DNA of 64,000 nt from NCBI RefSeq assembly GCF_011009555.1, contig NZ_QXHD01000004.1:7465118-7529117 (forward strand), given 5' to 3'. Below, one piece after another: positions 7,333 to 17,843 of the stretch. A program made the translations under genes and the position numbers. This DNA comes from Adonisia turfae CCMR0081 (GTDB lineage: Bacteria; Cyanobacteriota; Cyanobacteriia; Phormidesmidales; Phormidesmidaceae). Below the pieces are notes generated by a model. It was given only the letters and a program-made list of their open reading frames with translations, was not told the origin of the DNA and made no database searches. Numbering within the stretch: the stretch's first letter is position 1; each line of letters opens with the position of its first letter.

Positions 7333-9222
7333 CTAGTGGAGGGTGGCTACCCTACCTTTATCATTCTTAATATTATCCGTTAGCCAATGATGGGACCAAA
7401 CAGGCTGAGTGAATAGCTTAGCCATGGTTGTACTGTCGACCGGCTTAGAGAAGAGATAACCCTGGCCTAATTGGCAGCCAAATGTTCTCAACTGCTGTAG
7501 CTGTAGATCTGTTTCAATGCCTTCGGCAACAATATCCATTCCTAGGGTATTTGCCAGGGTGACAATCGCTTGGAAGATACCGACATGTTTGGGATCTTGG
7601 CCCAGCTGATTCACAAAAGCTCGGTCGATTTTAAGGGTATCGACGGGAAACTGAGTGAGATAACTCAAAGAGGAATAGCCTGTACCAAAGTCATCGATGG
7701 CCAGTTGGATGTTTTGCGATCGCAATCTTTCCAGAATAGATGCAGCTGATTTACTACTCTCCATAATGGCGCTTTCGGTAATCTCAAGTTGTAAGTTCTC
7801 AGGTTGCAGATCTGTGTCTGCTAACATCTGTTGAATGCGTTCTACCAGATCTGGTTGAGCGAACTGGCGTACCGAAAGGTTGACGCTTACCTTTAGTTGC
7901 TCTAAAGACGGATACTGCTGTTGCCACTGACGGAACTGTTCGCAAGCCTGACGCATCACAATTGCGCCTAAAGGAACAATTAATCCAGATGACTCAGCTG
8001 CTGGGATAAACTGGCTCGGTGGAATAAATCCCTGTTCAGGATGTTGCCAACGAACAAGCGCCTCCATGCCTCGGATTTCTCCAGTAGCAAGAGAGACAAT
8101 GGGTTGATAATGAACAATAAACTCCTGGCGGTCAATAGCCTGTCTGAGATTACTCTCCAACTGCACCTTTTCCAATGCCTGATCGTGCATGTGGGCATTA
8201 AACACACAATACGCTGCTATATTCCCCTCCGTCCTCCCTGGCAAAGTTAAACCTAGAGAATAAGCCTGAGAACAGGCAATGCTAGCATCTCGCAGAATGT
8301 GATCCGCTCTAGAATACTGGGGTTGTCCTAGGGTTATCCCCCATTTTGTTTGCAAAAAGATCTGATGGTGCTCAATAATAAACACCTTTGATAACTCTCC
8401 CTGAGCTTGTTTAGCCATGGCTAAACAAGTTTTCTGAGCAATCTCTTGGTTAGCCGCAAGGCCCTGTAGCAACACCACAAATCGATCACTCCCAATTCTA
8501 GCGATTACTGCCTGATCAGAAAAACAATGGTTAAGACGATGTGCCACCTGTAACAGTAGATCGTCCCCTACCAAGTGGCCAAATGCATTGGTAATACGTT
8601 GAAAGCGTTCACACGTTAAGCTCAAAACAGCATAGGTTTCCGATAAAAAATGGGTTTGTTCCATCGCCTGTTCTAAAACTTTGACGAATCCAGGTAAATT
8701 GAAGCAATCCGTAAGCCGATCGTGGGTGGTTTGATAAATCAGCTTTTCTTGCACTCGCTGACGTTCGGCCATCTCTTCCTGGAGTTGCAGAGTGCGTTCC
8801 ATAACCCGCTGCTCAAGTTGTTCATTGAGCATGTTTATCTCAGCCTGGGTCTGTTTAAGCGTTAAATGGGTAGAGATGCGGGCTAATACTTCCTCAAGTT
8901 GGAATGGTTTTGTGACATAGTCAACACCGCCAGATTCAAATGCTTTTACCTTATCGAGGGTCTCTCCCATAGCGCTGACAAAGATAACCGGAATCTCTTG
9001 AGTATTTTGACAACTTTTCAGTTGACGACAGATGGTATAGCCGTCCATATCTGGCATATTAATATCCAGCAAAATAAGATCAGGAGGGGCAGCTTCAATA
9101 GATTTCAGGGCCAATGCTCCACTAATAGCACAGCGAACCGTGTACCCTTGGCTAAGTAAAAGCTCGAACAATAGTTCAACATTTTGAAGAACATCATCAA
9201 TCAACAGAATATTACCGGTCAT
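7333..9222 (-). CDS. Response regulator with GGDEF and EAL domains
   Basis: 629 residues: a receiver (1-120, phosphoacceptor D53 in [11 protein letters not shown]), a coiled coil (about 125-165), a GGDEF domain (about 170-335) and an EAL domain (about 355-610). The GGDEF signature is degenerate, reading RIGSDRF, so diguanylate cyclase activity is unlikely. The EAL active site looks intact: MEALVRW, ITESAIM, IDDFGTGYSSL, LKIDRAF and VAEGIET. The predicted output is c-di-GMP hydrolysis to pGpG, gated by phosphorylation and possibly by GTP on the dead GGDEF. It is the last gene of a four-gene cassette, 52 bases after the hybrid kinase. Its receiver is closely similar to that kinase's N-terminal receiver, suggesting duplication. 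Confidence 0.94.
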   Translation of the reverse strand: MTGNILLIDDVLQNVELLFELLLSQGYTVRCAISGALALKSIEAAPPDLILLDINMPDMDGYTICRQLKSCQNTQEIPVIFVSAMGETLDKVKAFESGGVDYVTKPFQLEEVLARISTHLTLKQTQAEINMLNEQLEQRVMERTLQLQEEMAERQRVQEKLIYQTTHDRLTDCFNLPGFVKVLEQAMEQTHFLSETYAVLSLTCERFQRITNAFGHLVGDDLLLQVAHRLNHCFSDQAVIARIGSDRFVVLLQGLAANQEIAQKTCLAMAKQAQGELSKVFIIEHHQIFLQTKWGITLGQPQYSRADHILRDASIACSQAYSLGLTLPGRTEGNIAAYCVFNAHMHDQALEKVQLESNLRQAIDRQEFIVHYQPIVSLATGEIRGMEALVRWQHPEQGFIPPSQFIPAAESSGLIVPLGAIVMRQACEQFRQWQQQYPSLEQLKVSVNLSVRQFAQPDLVERIQQMLADTDLQPENLQLEITESAIMESSKSAASILERLRSQNIQLAIDDFGTGYSSLSYLTQFPVDTLKIDRAFVNQLGQDPKHVGIFQAIVTLANTLGMDIVAEGIETDLQLQQLRTFGCQLGQGYLFSKPVDSTTMAKLFTQPVWSHHWLTDNIKNDKGRVATLH

Positions 9223-9273
9223 ATTTAGCTTTAAACATTACAAAAAGAGGAGCAATCAATCAAATCTTGATGT

Positions 9274-11346
9274 TTACAGCTTTTCAGTCACCCTTTTTAA
9301 GGTTTCTATCAGTTCTTGTAAGTGAATCGGTTTACTAATATAGCCATCCATGCCAGCGGCTAGAAATCGTTCTCGATCACCTTGCATGGCATTAGCTGTT
9401 AAGGCAATAATCTGTGGCCGTCGAATCAACGGCCATTGCTCACGAATTTTTGCTGTAGTAACTAATCCATCCATAGTGGGCATCTGCACATCCATAAAGA
9501 TGACATCATAGGGATGTTGTTGCATTGCCTCAAGTACTTTACAACCATCGCTAACTATATCAGGTTGGTAACCTAACTTATTTAAGTATTGTTTGGCTAG
9601 CTGTTGATTTACCAGATTATCTTCTGCAACTAAAATCTTTAAAGGATGAGTTTGCCCAAAGGTAGGCTCTAATAATGTTGTTTTAGTTGGTTTAAAGTCT
9701 TCTTTAGGTTGTACCTTGCCAATCAGCACTTGGGTAAGCACATCGTACAAGCGAGATTGCCGAATTGGCTTATTGAGAAAAGCAGCAAAGTTAATGGCCT
9801 TAACCCTGTTTTCTGGAAGCTCTGGTCGGCCAATAGACGTCAACATAATTAATGGGATGGTTTGCCCATAGTCTCCCTGTAAACGAATATTATTGGCCAC
9901 GGTTAAACCATCCATATTAGGCATTTGCATATCGAGGATAATGGCATCAAAATCAGACTGACAACTTAAAATACCTAATGCTTCATAGCCAGACTGTGCA
10001 GCGATTGGAACTATCCCCCAGGACTTAGTTTGTAAGGTTAAAATATCCCGATTAGTAGCATTATCATCCACAATGAGTACCCGCTTTCCCAATAGCTGAT
10101 TATTTGGCTGTGGTGCTTGAGGCGTATCTTGTTCAGAGAATACTTGAACAGAAATCGAAAACGAAAAACATGAGCCCTCACCCACAACACTGGTTACGGA
10201 CATCGCTCCCCCCATCAATTCACACAGTTTTTTACTAATCGCCAGTCCAAGACCAGTACCGCCATATTTACGAGTTGTAGACGAGTCTACTTGGCTAAAG
10301 GATTTAAAGAGACGATCCACTTTATTTGCAGGGATACCAATACCAGTATCTTGCACTAAAAAATGAATAGTTAGAAATTCGTCATTAGCTGATTGAGGAT
10401 CAGATTCAGATGGCGTAGTGTGTACTTTAACAACAACCTCACCCTCATGGGTAAATTTGACAGCATTACCCACCAGATTAACTAAAATCTGCCGTAATCG
10501 AGTGACATCACCCACTAGGGTATTTGGCACATCTAAATCAACGACACAACAGAGCTCTAAATTTTTCTTTACAGCTTTGGGAGCCAATAGTTCTAGAGAT
10601 TCTTCCACACAGGTGCGCAGATTGAAAGGTGCATGCTCTACATCAAGCTTGTTCGACTCAATTTTAGAGAAATCAAGAATATCGTTAATGAGTGTGAGTA
10701 GCGAACTACTACAGTTTTGAACTGTTTCAGCGAAATTACGTTGTTCAGAATCTAAATTGGTATCAAGTAGTAACTCAGTCATACCGATAATGCCATTCAT
10801 CGGTGTACGAATTTCATGGCTTAATGTAGCCAAAAACTCACTCTTGGCTTTTTCTGCAGCCAGGGCCTCATCCCTGGCGATAGCAAGCTGTACCAAGTTT
10901 TCTTGTAGCTGATTCGTACGCTCTATTACACGTTGCTCGAGATTTTCATTGAGGGACTTGATTTCAGCGCGAGCTGATGTGAGAGCAAGATGATTTTTAA
11001 CACGGGCTAGTACTTCTTCAATCTGAAAGGGCTTTGTTACATAATCCACACCCCCTACTTCAAAGGCCTTTACCTTATCTAAGGTTTCACCTAGAGCACT
11101 GATAAAAATAACTGGAATCTCTCGAAACCTTTCATCACACTGTAGCTGTCGGCAGACGGTGTAGCCGTCCATATCTGGCATATTGATATCCAACAAAATG
11201 AGATCAGGAGGTGCCGCCTCGATTGTCTTAAGGGCTAAGGGACCACTAATGGCACATCGTACCTTGTACTCCTGTTGGAGTAGAACCTCAAACAACAACT
11301 CTAAATTTTGAGGAGTATCATCAACCAACAGGATGTTAGTAGCCAT
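9274..11346 (-). CDS. Soluble hybrid histidine kinase with three receivers
   Basis: 690 residues with no membrane segment: receiver 1 (1-120, D53), a coiled coil (about 125-165), HisKA with phospho-His H177 in [15 protein letters not shown], HATPase (about 285-400, with QDTGIGIP and [10 protein letters not shown]), receiver 2 (about 425-545, [13 protein letters not shown]) and receiver 3 (about 570-690, [13 protein letters not shown]). The N-terminal receiver suggests it accepts phosphate from another kinase, probably the membrane kinase upstream, and relays it onward. It sits 50 bases after that kinase and 52 bases before the REC-GGDEF-EAL gene, so one operon is likely. There is no HPt domain here, so transfer may need a separate phosphotransferase. 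Confidence 0.94.
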   Translation of the reverse strand: MATNILLVDDTPQNLELLFEVLLQQEYKVRCAISGPLALKTIEAAPPDLILLDINMPDMDGYTVCRQLQCDERFREIPVIFISALGETLDKVKAFEVGGVDYVTKPFQIEEVLARVKNHLALTSARAEIKSLNENLEQRVIERTNQLQENLVQLAIARDEALAAEKAKSEFLATLSHEIRTPMNGIIGMTELLLDTNLDSEQRNFAETVQNCSSSLLTLINDILDFSKIESNKLDVEHAPFNLRTCVEESLELLAPKAVKKNLELCCVVDLDVPNTLVGDVTRLRQILVNLVGNAVKFTHEGEVVVKVHTTPSESDPQSANDEFLTIHFLVQDTGIGIPANKVDRLFKSFSQVDSSTTRKYGGTGLGLAISKKLCELMGGAMSVTSVVGEGSCFSFSISVQVFSEQDTPQAPQPNNQLLGKRVLIVDDNATNRDILTLQTKSWGIVPIAAQSGYEALGILSCQSDFDAIILDMQMPNMDGLTVANNIRLQGDYGQTIPLIMLTSIGRPELPENRVKAINFAAFLNKPIRQSRLYDVLTQVLIGKVQPKEDFKPTKTTLLEPTFGQTHPLKILVAEDNLVNQQLAKQYLNKLGYQPDIVSDGCKVLEAMQQHPYDVIFMDVQMPTMDGLVTTAKIREQWPLIRRPQIIALTANAMQGDRERFLAAGMDGYISKPIHLQELIETLKRVTEKL

Positions 11347-11395
11347 ATCTATCTATTTTGCTGTAAGAAATCAATTCATTTAACACGACAATTGA

Positions 11396-13639
11396 TCAAC
11401 CATGGTGAACTTCTAAAATGTCAGCTGTATAATCAGTAATCTTGTCAAATCTGAAACTATTCACCCAGGTTTGTAACTCATTTACTAATGCACCGTGGTC
11501 ATCCACAACCTGCTGCAATAACTGGGACACAGCTTCACGATCAAGTTGTATAGAAGCTTCATGCAGTTTTATCAACCAATCTCGGGGCATTGCAGCTATT
11601 TGTTTATCAATGGGCTCATTAACTGCAACACTTGTAGAATTAACGTTCACAGATTCCTCTGATTTATCAGGCTCATCCCCTTCGTAGAGATAACGAACAC
11701 CTAAATGCTGCTCAAGCTTTTCGAACAGGTTTTGTTCGCGAAAAGGCTTTCGCACATAGTCATCACAACCAGCCTCTAGAGCCATTGTGCGATGGTCCTC
11801 AAAGGCAAATGCTGTCAATGCAATAATAATTGTTGAATGTTTTTTCCCTGATGGTTGATTTTTTTCAAGGTCTCGAATATGGCGGGTGGCCTCAAGACCA
11901 TCCATCACAGGCATTCGCATATCCATCCAAATCAAGTGAGGCTGCCACTCTTTCCAACATTCAACTCCTTCCATGCCATTGGTAGCGACCTGCACTTCAA
12001 AACCGACCAGTTCTAGCACTCTGGTTAACAATTGCTGATTTTCCTCAACGTCTTCCACAATTAAAAGACGGCAGGTGTCTTGATCTGGTGCTAGCCCGAC
12101 AACATGCTTTACTTCTGCGGATGCTACCTTAACATCAATGGCTTCTACCATTTGCATTGGCACCGAAAATTGAAACGTTGACCCTTGCCCTAACTGGCTT
12201 GATACGGTTAGATCCCCTCCCATAAGGCGCACATAACGGCGACTAATGGCTAAACCTAAGCCAGTGCCTTGTTGACTATTGCGACCTACTTCTGTCTGCT
12301 CAAATGGCTCAAAGATTACGGTCAAATTTTCCTCCGAAATACCAAGTCCAGTGTCTTCAACTGCAAACTTAAATCGATAAGATTGAGCCTGTGAGGAATC
12401 TGGCAAAGTCTTAACTTGAAGTTTCACGCTCCCTTCTTTAGTGAATTTGACGGCATTACTCAACAAATTTAGTAACACCTGACGTAACTTGCGCTCATCC
12501 GCTTTAACGTACCGAGGAAGATCAGATGGATAATCAAAGACAAAATGTAAATTTTGGGCTTTAGCTCGTATACTGAGCATGTCGTGGAGCGTCTGCAAAA
12601 AGTGATGCAAATCAAACGCCACCGGCTCAATTAAAGTCTGTCCTGCTTCAATTTTTGCCATTTCCAGAACATCATTAATCAGCGAAAGTAAATGTTCGCC
12701 ACTGCGGTTAATAGTGTCTAGTGTTCGTTTTTGATTAGGGGTTACATCTTTCTCTCGAGCCATCAGCTCACTAAAGCCTAAAATAGCATTTAGTGGTGTT
12801 CTCAACTCATGACTCATACTGGCCAAAAACTCACTTTTTGCTCTATTAGCTGCAATTGACTGATCTAAAGCTTCAGCCAACTTCACCCAATTTTCCTGTA
12901 GCTGATCCGCCATTCGATTCAGGGCATTGCCCACTTGGCCAATCTCATCTGGACAGCCAATTTCAATTCGTTGATCAAGGTTTCCCTCTTCAAACCCTTG
13001 GGCAAATTTCCTCAATGATGTCAAAGGCTTATAGACCTGACGATTAAATAGGGCAATCGTCAGCAGCGCTAGTAAGAAACTTACTAATAAGGCCCTTATA
13101 ATACTTTCTAAGGCAGCTTTAACACTTTCTGAGCGCACTCGTTGGGTGGAGTACCCTAATCGAAGCTGCCCCAAGGGCTTACCAAAAGACTCAATCGGTA
13201 ATTGCACCTGATGCACATAGGGTAATTGATCAACCTTTACCAACAACCCTAATAAATCATCAGACTGAGTCTCAGACTCTGAAGCAACAAGTTTGATTAA
13301 AGGTTGTTCACGATTGAGATACTGGGTCAATAACTCCCCATCATGACTAATTATTACACTGTAAACAATGTCACTGTCTTCAGTTGCCTGTTGCATCATT
13401 GTTTCCAAGTATAGAAAGTCAAGGTCAAAAACTGCTTCTGGAGCAACACCACGCAAAAAGTCAGCTCTGCTTTCAACTTGAGTACGCAGATTAGTCATCT
13501 GCTGTGTTTGGTTACGAGAGATTTGTAATAGACTAAACACCAATTGCACTGCTAACACAAACGAGCTAGCAATTGTCAAATAGCGCAATGCCACACTATT
13601 CTGAAATTTAAGCACCAAAAACTTTCGAAGATTTTTCAT
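11396..13639 (-). CDS. Membrane hybrid histidine kinase
   Basis: 747 residues. TM1 (about 18-40) and TM2 (about 180-200) bracket a periplasmic sensor of about 140 residues. A HAMP linker (about 200-255) follows, then HisKA with H277 in FLASMSHELRTPLNA, HATPase (about 390-505; [17 protein letters not shown]) and a receiver (about 535-660; IWMDMRMPVMDG). The helical tail (about 690-747) is common in cyanobacterial hybrid kinases. The PhnD-like lipoprotein encoded 77 bases upstream is the obvious candidate for presenting ligand to the periplasmic domain, as TorT and similar binding proteins do for their kinases. That pairing is inferred from order only. Confidence 0.93.
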   Translation of the reverse strand: MKNLRKFLVLKFQNSVALRYLTIASSFVLAVQLVFSLLQISRNQTQQMTNLRTQVESRADFLRGVAPEAVFDLDFLYLETMMQQATEDSDIVYSVIISHDGELLTQYLNREQPLIKLVASESETQSDDLLGLLVKVDQLPYVHQVQLPIESFGKPLGQLRLGYSTQRVRSESVKAALESIIRALLVSFLLALLTIALFNRQVYKPLTSLRKFAQGFEEGNLDQRIEIGCPDEIGQVGNALNRMADQLQENWVKLAEALDQSIAANRAKSEFLASMSHELRTPLNAILGFSELMAREKDVTPNQKRTLDTINRSGEHLLSLINDVLEMAKIEAGQTLIEPVAFDLHHFLQTLHDMLSIRAKAQNLHFVFDYPSDLPRYVKADERKLRQVLLNLLSNAVKFTKEGSVKLQVKTLPDSSQAQSYRFKFAVEDTGLGISEENLTVIFEPFEQTEVGRNSQQGTGLGLAISRRYVRLMGGDLTVSSQLGQGSTFQFSVPMQMVEAIDVKVASAEVKHVVGLAPDQDTCRLLIVEDVEENQQLLTRVLELVGFEVQVATNGMEGVECWKEWQPHLIWMDMRMPVMDGLEATRHIRDLEKNQPSGKKHSTIIIALTAFAFEDHRTMALEAGCDDYVRKPFREQNLFEKLEQHLGVRYLYEGDEPDKSEESVNVNSTSVAVNEPIDKQIAAMPRDWLIKLHEASIQLDREAVSQLLQQVVDDHGALVNELQTWVNSFRFDKITDYTADILEVHHG

Positions 13640-13715
13640 GGCTTGCAGCTCTAAAACCAGTCCATAGGGATCTTAAAATTTCAGACAGCAGGTCTCTTAA
13701 CAAAGGTATTCTTCC

Positions 13716-14684
13716 TTAATTTGCATCCCAGCTTTTTAGCTGTAGGGTTTCAATCAAGTTATCGAGACGGCTATAGTCGACAGCTGGCACAAATCCTTCT
13801 ACTCGTAGAGATTCTAGGGCGGGATGATCGCTCGGTATACTTATGAGTGCTGACTGCACCTGTTCAACGAGTTGAGGGTCGGTATCTGGTAATTTAGCAA
13901 TAGGCCATTCAGGATACAGGTCTGTGGTGTGGGAATAAAAGAAATCATCCTCTACCACGTCAATAATGCGGACTTCATCTTGGCTAGTTAGTAGGCCTTT
14001 TTTAACCATTTTCTCAAGCTGTCCTGTACGAATAAACCCTACATCGATGGTGTTATTCAGTAATGCCAAGACAATGTTATCTTGAGATTTATTTTCGACA
14101 AAACTACTGAAATCTTTGTAAGGGTCAAAGCCGTTTTGCAACAGGTGATAAATCTGAAAGGTACATCCTGCTGCTGCTGTTTGAAAATTAACACAGGCTG
14201 CTTTTCGGCCTTTCAGGTCTTGGATAGACGTCATATCACTATTAGCATTGACGACAATCAGGCCGCTAAACTGAGCACCGGTTTTAGGGCGAGTGTGGGT
14301 CACCAAGAACTCAGTGTCATAAAGTCGCTGAATCTGTACGGCAGCCAAGGGATTATTCGTCGTGAAATCTAATGCTTCTTCTGCAACCTTAGTGAACTGA
14401 CTTTCTTGAGATAAGATAACTAGCTCAACAGGTCGACCAATCTCAGTTGATAGATAATTGAGCAGGGGACCGTAGCGCTCGTTTACAGAGACCGCACTGT
14501 CAATGGCTAATACTCCAAAGTATACGGGGTCTCCGGTTACAGGAGCAGCATTTTGTGTTGGTTGGGTATCCGTAATCTCCACATCTGTGGAATCAAGCAC
14601 AGGCGCACCGCAAGCTATTCCCAAGCTCAGTAAAACTAAAGGCACTGCCTGCAAACGAATACACCTGGAGAGGTTAAAGCGCAT
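13716..14684 (-). CDS. PhnD-like substrate-binding lipoprotein
   Basis: A periplasmic binding protein of the phosphate/phosphite/phosphonate (PhnD-like) family. An in-frame ATG at 14723 exists, but the ATG at 14684 (MRFNLSRC) gives a proper signal peptide ending in a lipobox, LGIAC, with the lipidated Cys about 25 residues in. The mature part shows YFGVLAID, ERYGPLLNYLS, a DFTTNNPLAAVQI-like ligand segment, DLKGRKAACVNF and DVGFIRTGQLE. There is no PhnC or PhnE transport gene near it. It heads a kinase cassette instead, so it is more likely a sensory subunit than a transporter part. The ligand is unknown; members of this family bind oxyanions and other small molecules. Confidence 0.88.
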   Translation of the reverse strand: MRFNLSRCIRLQAVPLVLLSLGIACGAPVLDSTDVEITDTQPTQNAAPVTGDPVYFGVLAIDSAVSVNERYGPLLNYLSTEIGRPVELVILSQESQFTKVAEEALDFTTNNPLAAVQIQRLYDTEFLVTHTRPKTGAQFSGLIVVNANSDMTSIQDLKGRKAACVNFQTAAAGCTFQIYHLLQNGFDPYKDFSSFVENKSQDNIVLALLNNTIDVGFIRTGQLEKMVKKGLLTSQDEVRIIDVVEDDFFYSHTTDLYPEWPIAKLPDTDPQLVEQVQSALISIPSDHPALESLRVEGFVPAVDYSRLDNLIETLQLKSWDAN

Positions 14685-14810
14685 GGGTTGGAAATGAATA
14701 CGAACGACAGAGGTCGGCAACAAACTGAGTGATAAATCAAGCTGCCCTATTATTAATAGTGCCTCCGGCGTTTTGCAAACTAACAGGGAGGATGCGATTA
14801 AGGCCAGGAC

Positions 14811-16166
14811 TTATTTTTGAACGGTAGCTAGCACAGGTACAGACTCTAGGCGAGCAGGCCAGAGCCAGTTACAGAGGGGAACGAGGTAGAGATACACCGC
14901 AAATGGAATGAAGCCCGGACCAGCCATCAGTAATGTGGCGGGGACTAACCCCGCAATGTTCCAGGGAATCATGGGTGCCAGCACAACGGCTGTGTTCTCT
15001 AGGTCAATGGCTACTTGCTGGGCGTTATGGCCCTGTTGTTTATATTGACGCGATACCAGCTGATGGGTAAGTAAAATAGTAATGGTTTGGGTGCAGCCAA
15101 AGGCTCCTGAAAGCAGGCTAATTAAGGTTGTGCCCGCAAAGAGAGTACGCTGTTGTTGCGCTATGCGTAACCAACGTCCTACACGGTCCAGGCTGTGGGT
15201 ATTGCTCAAGAGTCCTGATAGGGCGGTTGACAATAAAACAACAGCACAAACTTTTAGCATGGGCCATAAACCGCCGCCCAACAAAATAGAATCTAGTTCG
15301 GAACTAGATTCCAGTCGAAAACCCCATAGGGTAAAGCGGAGAATATCTGTAAGAGAATAGTGTTGCAGACCGATCGCTAAGATAACGGCCACGCCCCAAC
15401 CTAGACTGATCGTAAGTTTTACATTCACGCGTATCGCTGCCAGTGCCAACACCAGTAACGCCGGAACAAGTGTTACACCATGGAGATCAAACGTAGCTGC
15501 AATTTGTCGACTAATGTCGGACTGTTGAGAGATTTCTAATGGATAGAACCAGGAAAATATGCCATAGGTCAGTAACGTTAGTGATAGGGGCAGCAGAGAC
15601 GTTAACAGCATTTGTTTCAGATTCTGGTAAATGCGTGTGTCAGTAACTGTTGCGATCAAATGGGCACTGGAAGAAAGCGGAGAACACCGATCGCCCACAT
15701 AAGCTCCGGCAATAATGGCCCCAGCCACCAAATTAAGCTGGGGCATACCGCTGCTGCGGGCCATGATCATCAAGGCTAAACCAATGGTGCCAGCAGCCCC
15801 AAAGGAGGTGCCAAGTAAGGTGGATACTAATGCGGTCAAGATAAAGGCCGACAGTACAAAGTAGTGGGGGGCAATCAGCTGGGTACCGTAGTAAACAAGG
15901 GCTGGTACGGTACCCCCAGCGAGCCAACTACTCATGAGGGCACCAATGAGTAGCAAAATGCTAAACACAGGCCAGGACTGTCTAGCTCCTTGCCAACAGA
16001 AACGTAGGAGTATCAGCAGCCCATAGCCGCGACGTAGGTGGATAAGGATGAATAGTGCGATCGCACCCGCCAATGGCCACATTAGCGCTATTCCCTGTAG
16101 TGCACTGATCAACAGCAATGCAAATGCAGCTAACAAGCCAAATACAATATCCATAGAGGCATCCAA
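14811..16166 (-). CDS. NhaC-family Na+/H+ antiporter
   Basis: 451 residues with about eleven hydrophobic segments. It has the NhaC-type motif GAYVGDRCSPLSSSAHLIA in the first half and the mirrored segment GAFGCTQTITILLTHQL in the second half. This family exchanges cytoplasmic Na+ for H+ (or, in some members, malate/lactate), so Na+ extrusion is the default prediction. It is the first of three unrelated antiporter families in the window. The start at 16166 allows an alternative Met four codons on. It is transcribed on its own, divergent from the glycosyltransferase. The family call is good; the substrate is inferred. Confidence 0.87.
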   Translation of the reverse strand: MDASMDIVFGLLAAFALLLISALQGIALMWPLAGAIALFILIHLRRGYGLLILLRFCWQGARQSWPVFSILLLIGALMSSWLAGGTVPALVYYGTQLIAPHYFVLSAFILTALVSTLLGTSFGAAGTIGLALMIMARSSGMPQLNLVAGAIIAGAYVGDRCSPLSSSAHLIATVTDTRIYQNLKQMLLTSLLPLSLTLLTYGIFSWFYPLEISQQSDISRQIAATFDLHGVTLVPALLVLALAAIRVNVKLTISLGWGVAVILAIGLQHYSLTDILRFTLWGFRLESSSELDSILLGGGLWPMLKVCAVVLLSTALSGLLSNTHSLDRVGRWLRIAQQQRTLFAGTTLISLLSGAFGCTQTITILLTHQLVSRQYKQQGHNAQQVAIDLENTAVVLAPMIPWNIAGLVPATLLMAGPGFIPFAVYLYLVPLCNWLWPARLESVPVLATVQK

Positions 16167-16382
16167 ATATTGGTTGATTTACCCATCCCATCCATTATGC
16201 GTCTGACAGTTCTCAGCTTTGCCAGGCCCTAATGGATTTTTTGCGCAATCGGAGAATTTTTAGATAGATTTATTGCCTTAAATCAGCAACCGCTAAGCTT
16301 TTTCCCAGCCTATTCATAATTTCGTTGACTATAATGCCTCTGCTGGCAGCTTAGCCCGCCTAACAACATCAGTATTAAATAC

Positions 16383-17843
16383 ATGAGCCTGTCTGACATT
16401 GTCACCAATGCCTATGACTTAATCCTATGCATCATTGCCCTTTATAGCTTCCACAGGCTACTAATTATCTGGCGGTTCTACCATTATCGACATCAAGCAT
16501 CGCAGCCGCAGCAGTATTACACCGACGCCACGCTACCAAAAGTCACCGTCCAACTGCCCATCTTTAATGAAATGTATGTGGTGGAGCGACTACTAAAAGC
16601 TGTTGGTGAGCTGAACTATCCGATCGACAAATTAGAAATCCAGGTGCTTGACGACTCAACGGATGAAACTCAAGAGGTCTGTCAGCAACAGGTAGAGCAG
16701 CTCAGACAACAGAATCTGGATATTCATCATATCCATCGCCAGCAGCGGCAAGGCTTTAAAGCAGGAGCCCTAGCCCATGGTTTAAACCTGGCAAAGGGGG
16801 AACTTGTCGCCATTTTTGACGCTGACTTTGTTCCACCACCAGACACATTGCTCAAAATGGTGCACTATTTTTCAGCCCCCCAGGTGGGCATGGTGCAGGC
16901 TCGCTGGGGGCATCTAAACCGTGGCTATTCTCAGCTAACGGAATTACAGGCGCTGATGTTAGACGGACACTTTGTAGCCGAGCAAACCTCTCGCAGCCGC
17001 ACAGGCTGTTTTTTTAACTTTAATGGCACCGCTGGCATTTGGCGGATCAATGCCATTAAAGATGCAGGCGGTTGGCAACATTCTACGGTTACCGAAGATT
17101 TAGATCTGTCTTATCGAGCTCAAATGCAAGGGTGGCGGTGTATCTACTTACCAGATATCAGGGTACCTGCAGAGTTACCCATGGAGATGAATTCATTTAA
17201 ATCCCAGCAGTTTCGCTGGGCTAAGGGATCTAGCCAGGTGGCAAAGCTGCTATTGCCGTCTCTTTTACGGGCTGACTTCCCGGCCCATATTAAATGGGAG
17301 GCCTTCTTTCATTTGACCAACAACTTCAACTATCTGTTGATGTTGCTGATGCTTCTACTCTCTTTGCCATATCAGCTCTATGTTATGCCTTACCGTTGGC
17401 AGTATGCCATATTCTTCTACGTACCACTGTCTTTAGTAACCTGCATTAGCTTAGTCAGCTTTTATTTAATCTCCTTACAACAGCCCAGGAAAACAGTGTT
17501 TTCCTGGGATATATTACGGAACCTGTTTTTACTAATGGGCGTAGGCATTGGCCTTAGCATCAATCAATCCCTGGCTGTGTGTGATGGTCTATTGCGTAAC
17601 AATAGGGATTTTATCCGCACACCCAAACATGGTGTAATTGGCAAAAAGGAAAGCTGGATCGACAAGAAGTATCGAGCGGCTAAAAATTGGGTGCCCTATT
17701 TAGAGCTGGCGATGATGGTGTATTTGGTGCTGACGATTGCGATCGCATTCACCAACCACCACTACTTCTCACTTCCTTTCTTGGTGCTATTTCTGACAGG
17801 CTATGTCTACACATTCAGCCTGAGCGTGTTTCAAACTCGTTAG
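16383..17843 (+). CDS. Membrane GT2 (cellulose synthase/CslA-like) glycosyltransferase
   Basis: 486 residues. A single N-terminal membrane helix (about 8-28) precedes a processive GT-A domain: VQLPIFNE, the first Asp pair in VLDDSTDE, FDADFVPPPDT (DxD), VTEDLDLSYR (TED) and QQFRWAKGS (Q/RXXRW). Four or five membrane segments follow (about 310-485). The arrangement is that of CslA/CgmA-like beta-glycan synthases, which polymerise glucose or mannose from nucleotide sugars and pass the chain through the membrane. There is no PilZ domain and no BcsB-like partner. Its stop codon overlaps that of the convergent LysE gene by 4 bases (TTAG). Confidence 0.92.
   Translation: MSLSDIVTNAYDLILCIIALYSFHRLLIIWRFYHYRHQASQPQQYYTDATLPKVTVQLPIFNEMYVVERLLKAVGELNYPIDKLEIQVLDDSTDETQEVCQQQVEQLRQQNLDIHHIHRQQRQGFKAGALAHGLNLAKGELVAIFDADFVPPPDTLLKMVHYFSAPQVGMVQARWGHLNRGYSQLTELQALMLDGHFVAEQTSRSRTGCFFNFNGTAGIWRINAIKDAGGWQHSTVTEDLDLSYRAQMQGWRCIYLPDIRVPAELPMEMNSFKSQQFRWAKGSSQVAKLLLPSLLRADFPAHIKWEAFFHLTNNFNYLLMLLMLLLSLPYQLYVMPYRWQYAIFFYVPLSLVTCISLVSFYLISLQQPRKTVFSWDILRNLFLLMGVGIGLSINQSLAVCDGLLRNNRDFIRTPKHGVIGKKESWIDKKYRAAKNWVPYLELAMMVYLVLTIAIAFTNHHYFSLPFLVLFLTGYVYTFSLSVFQTR

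Noticed and set aside
13716-14684. PhnD-like protein as part of a phosphonate importer
   Set aside because: No PhnC or PhnE gene is adjacent, and it is followed by kinases. A sensory role fits better.
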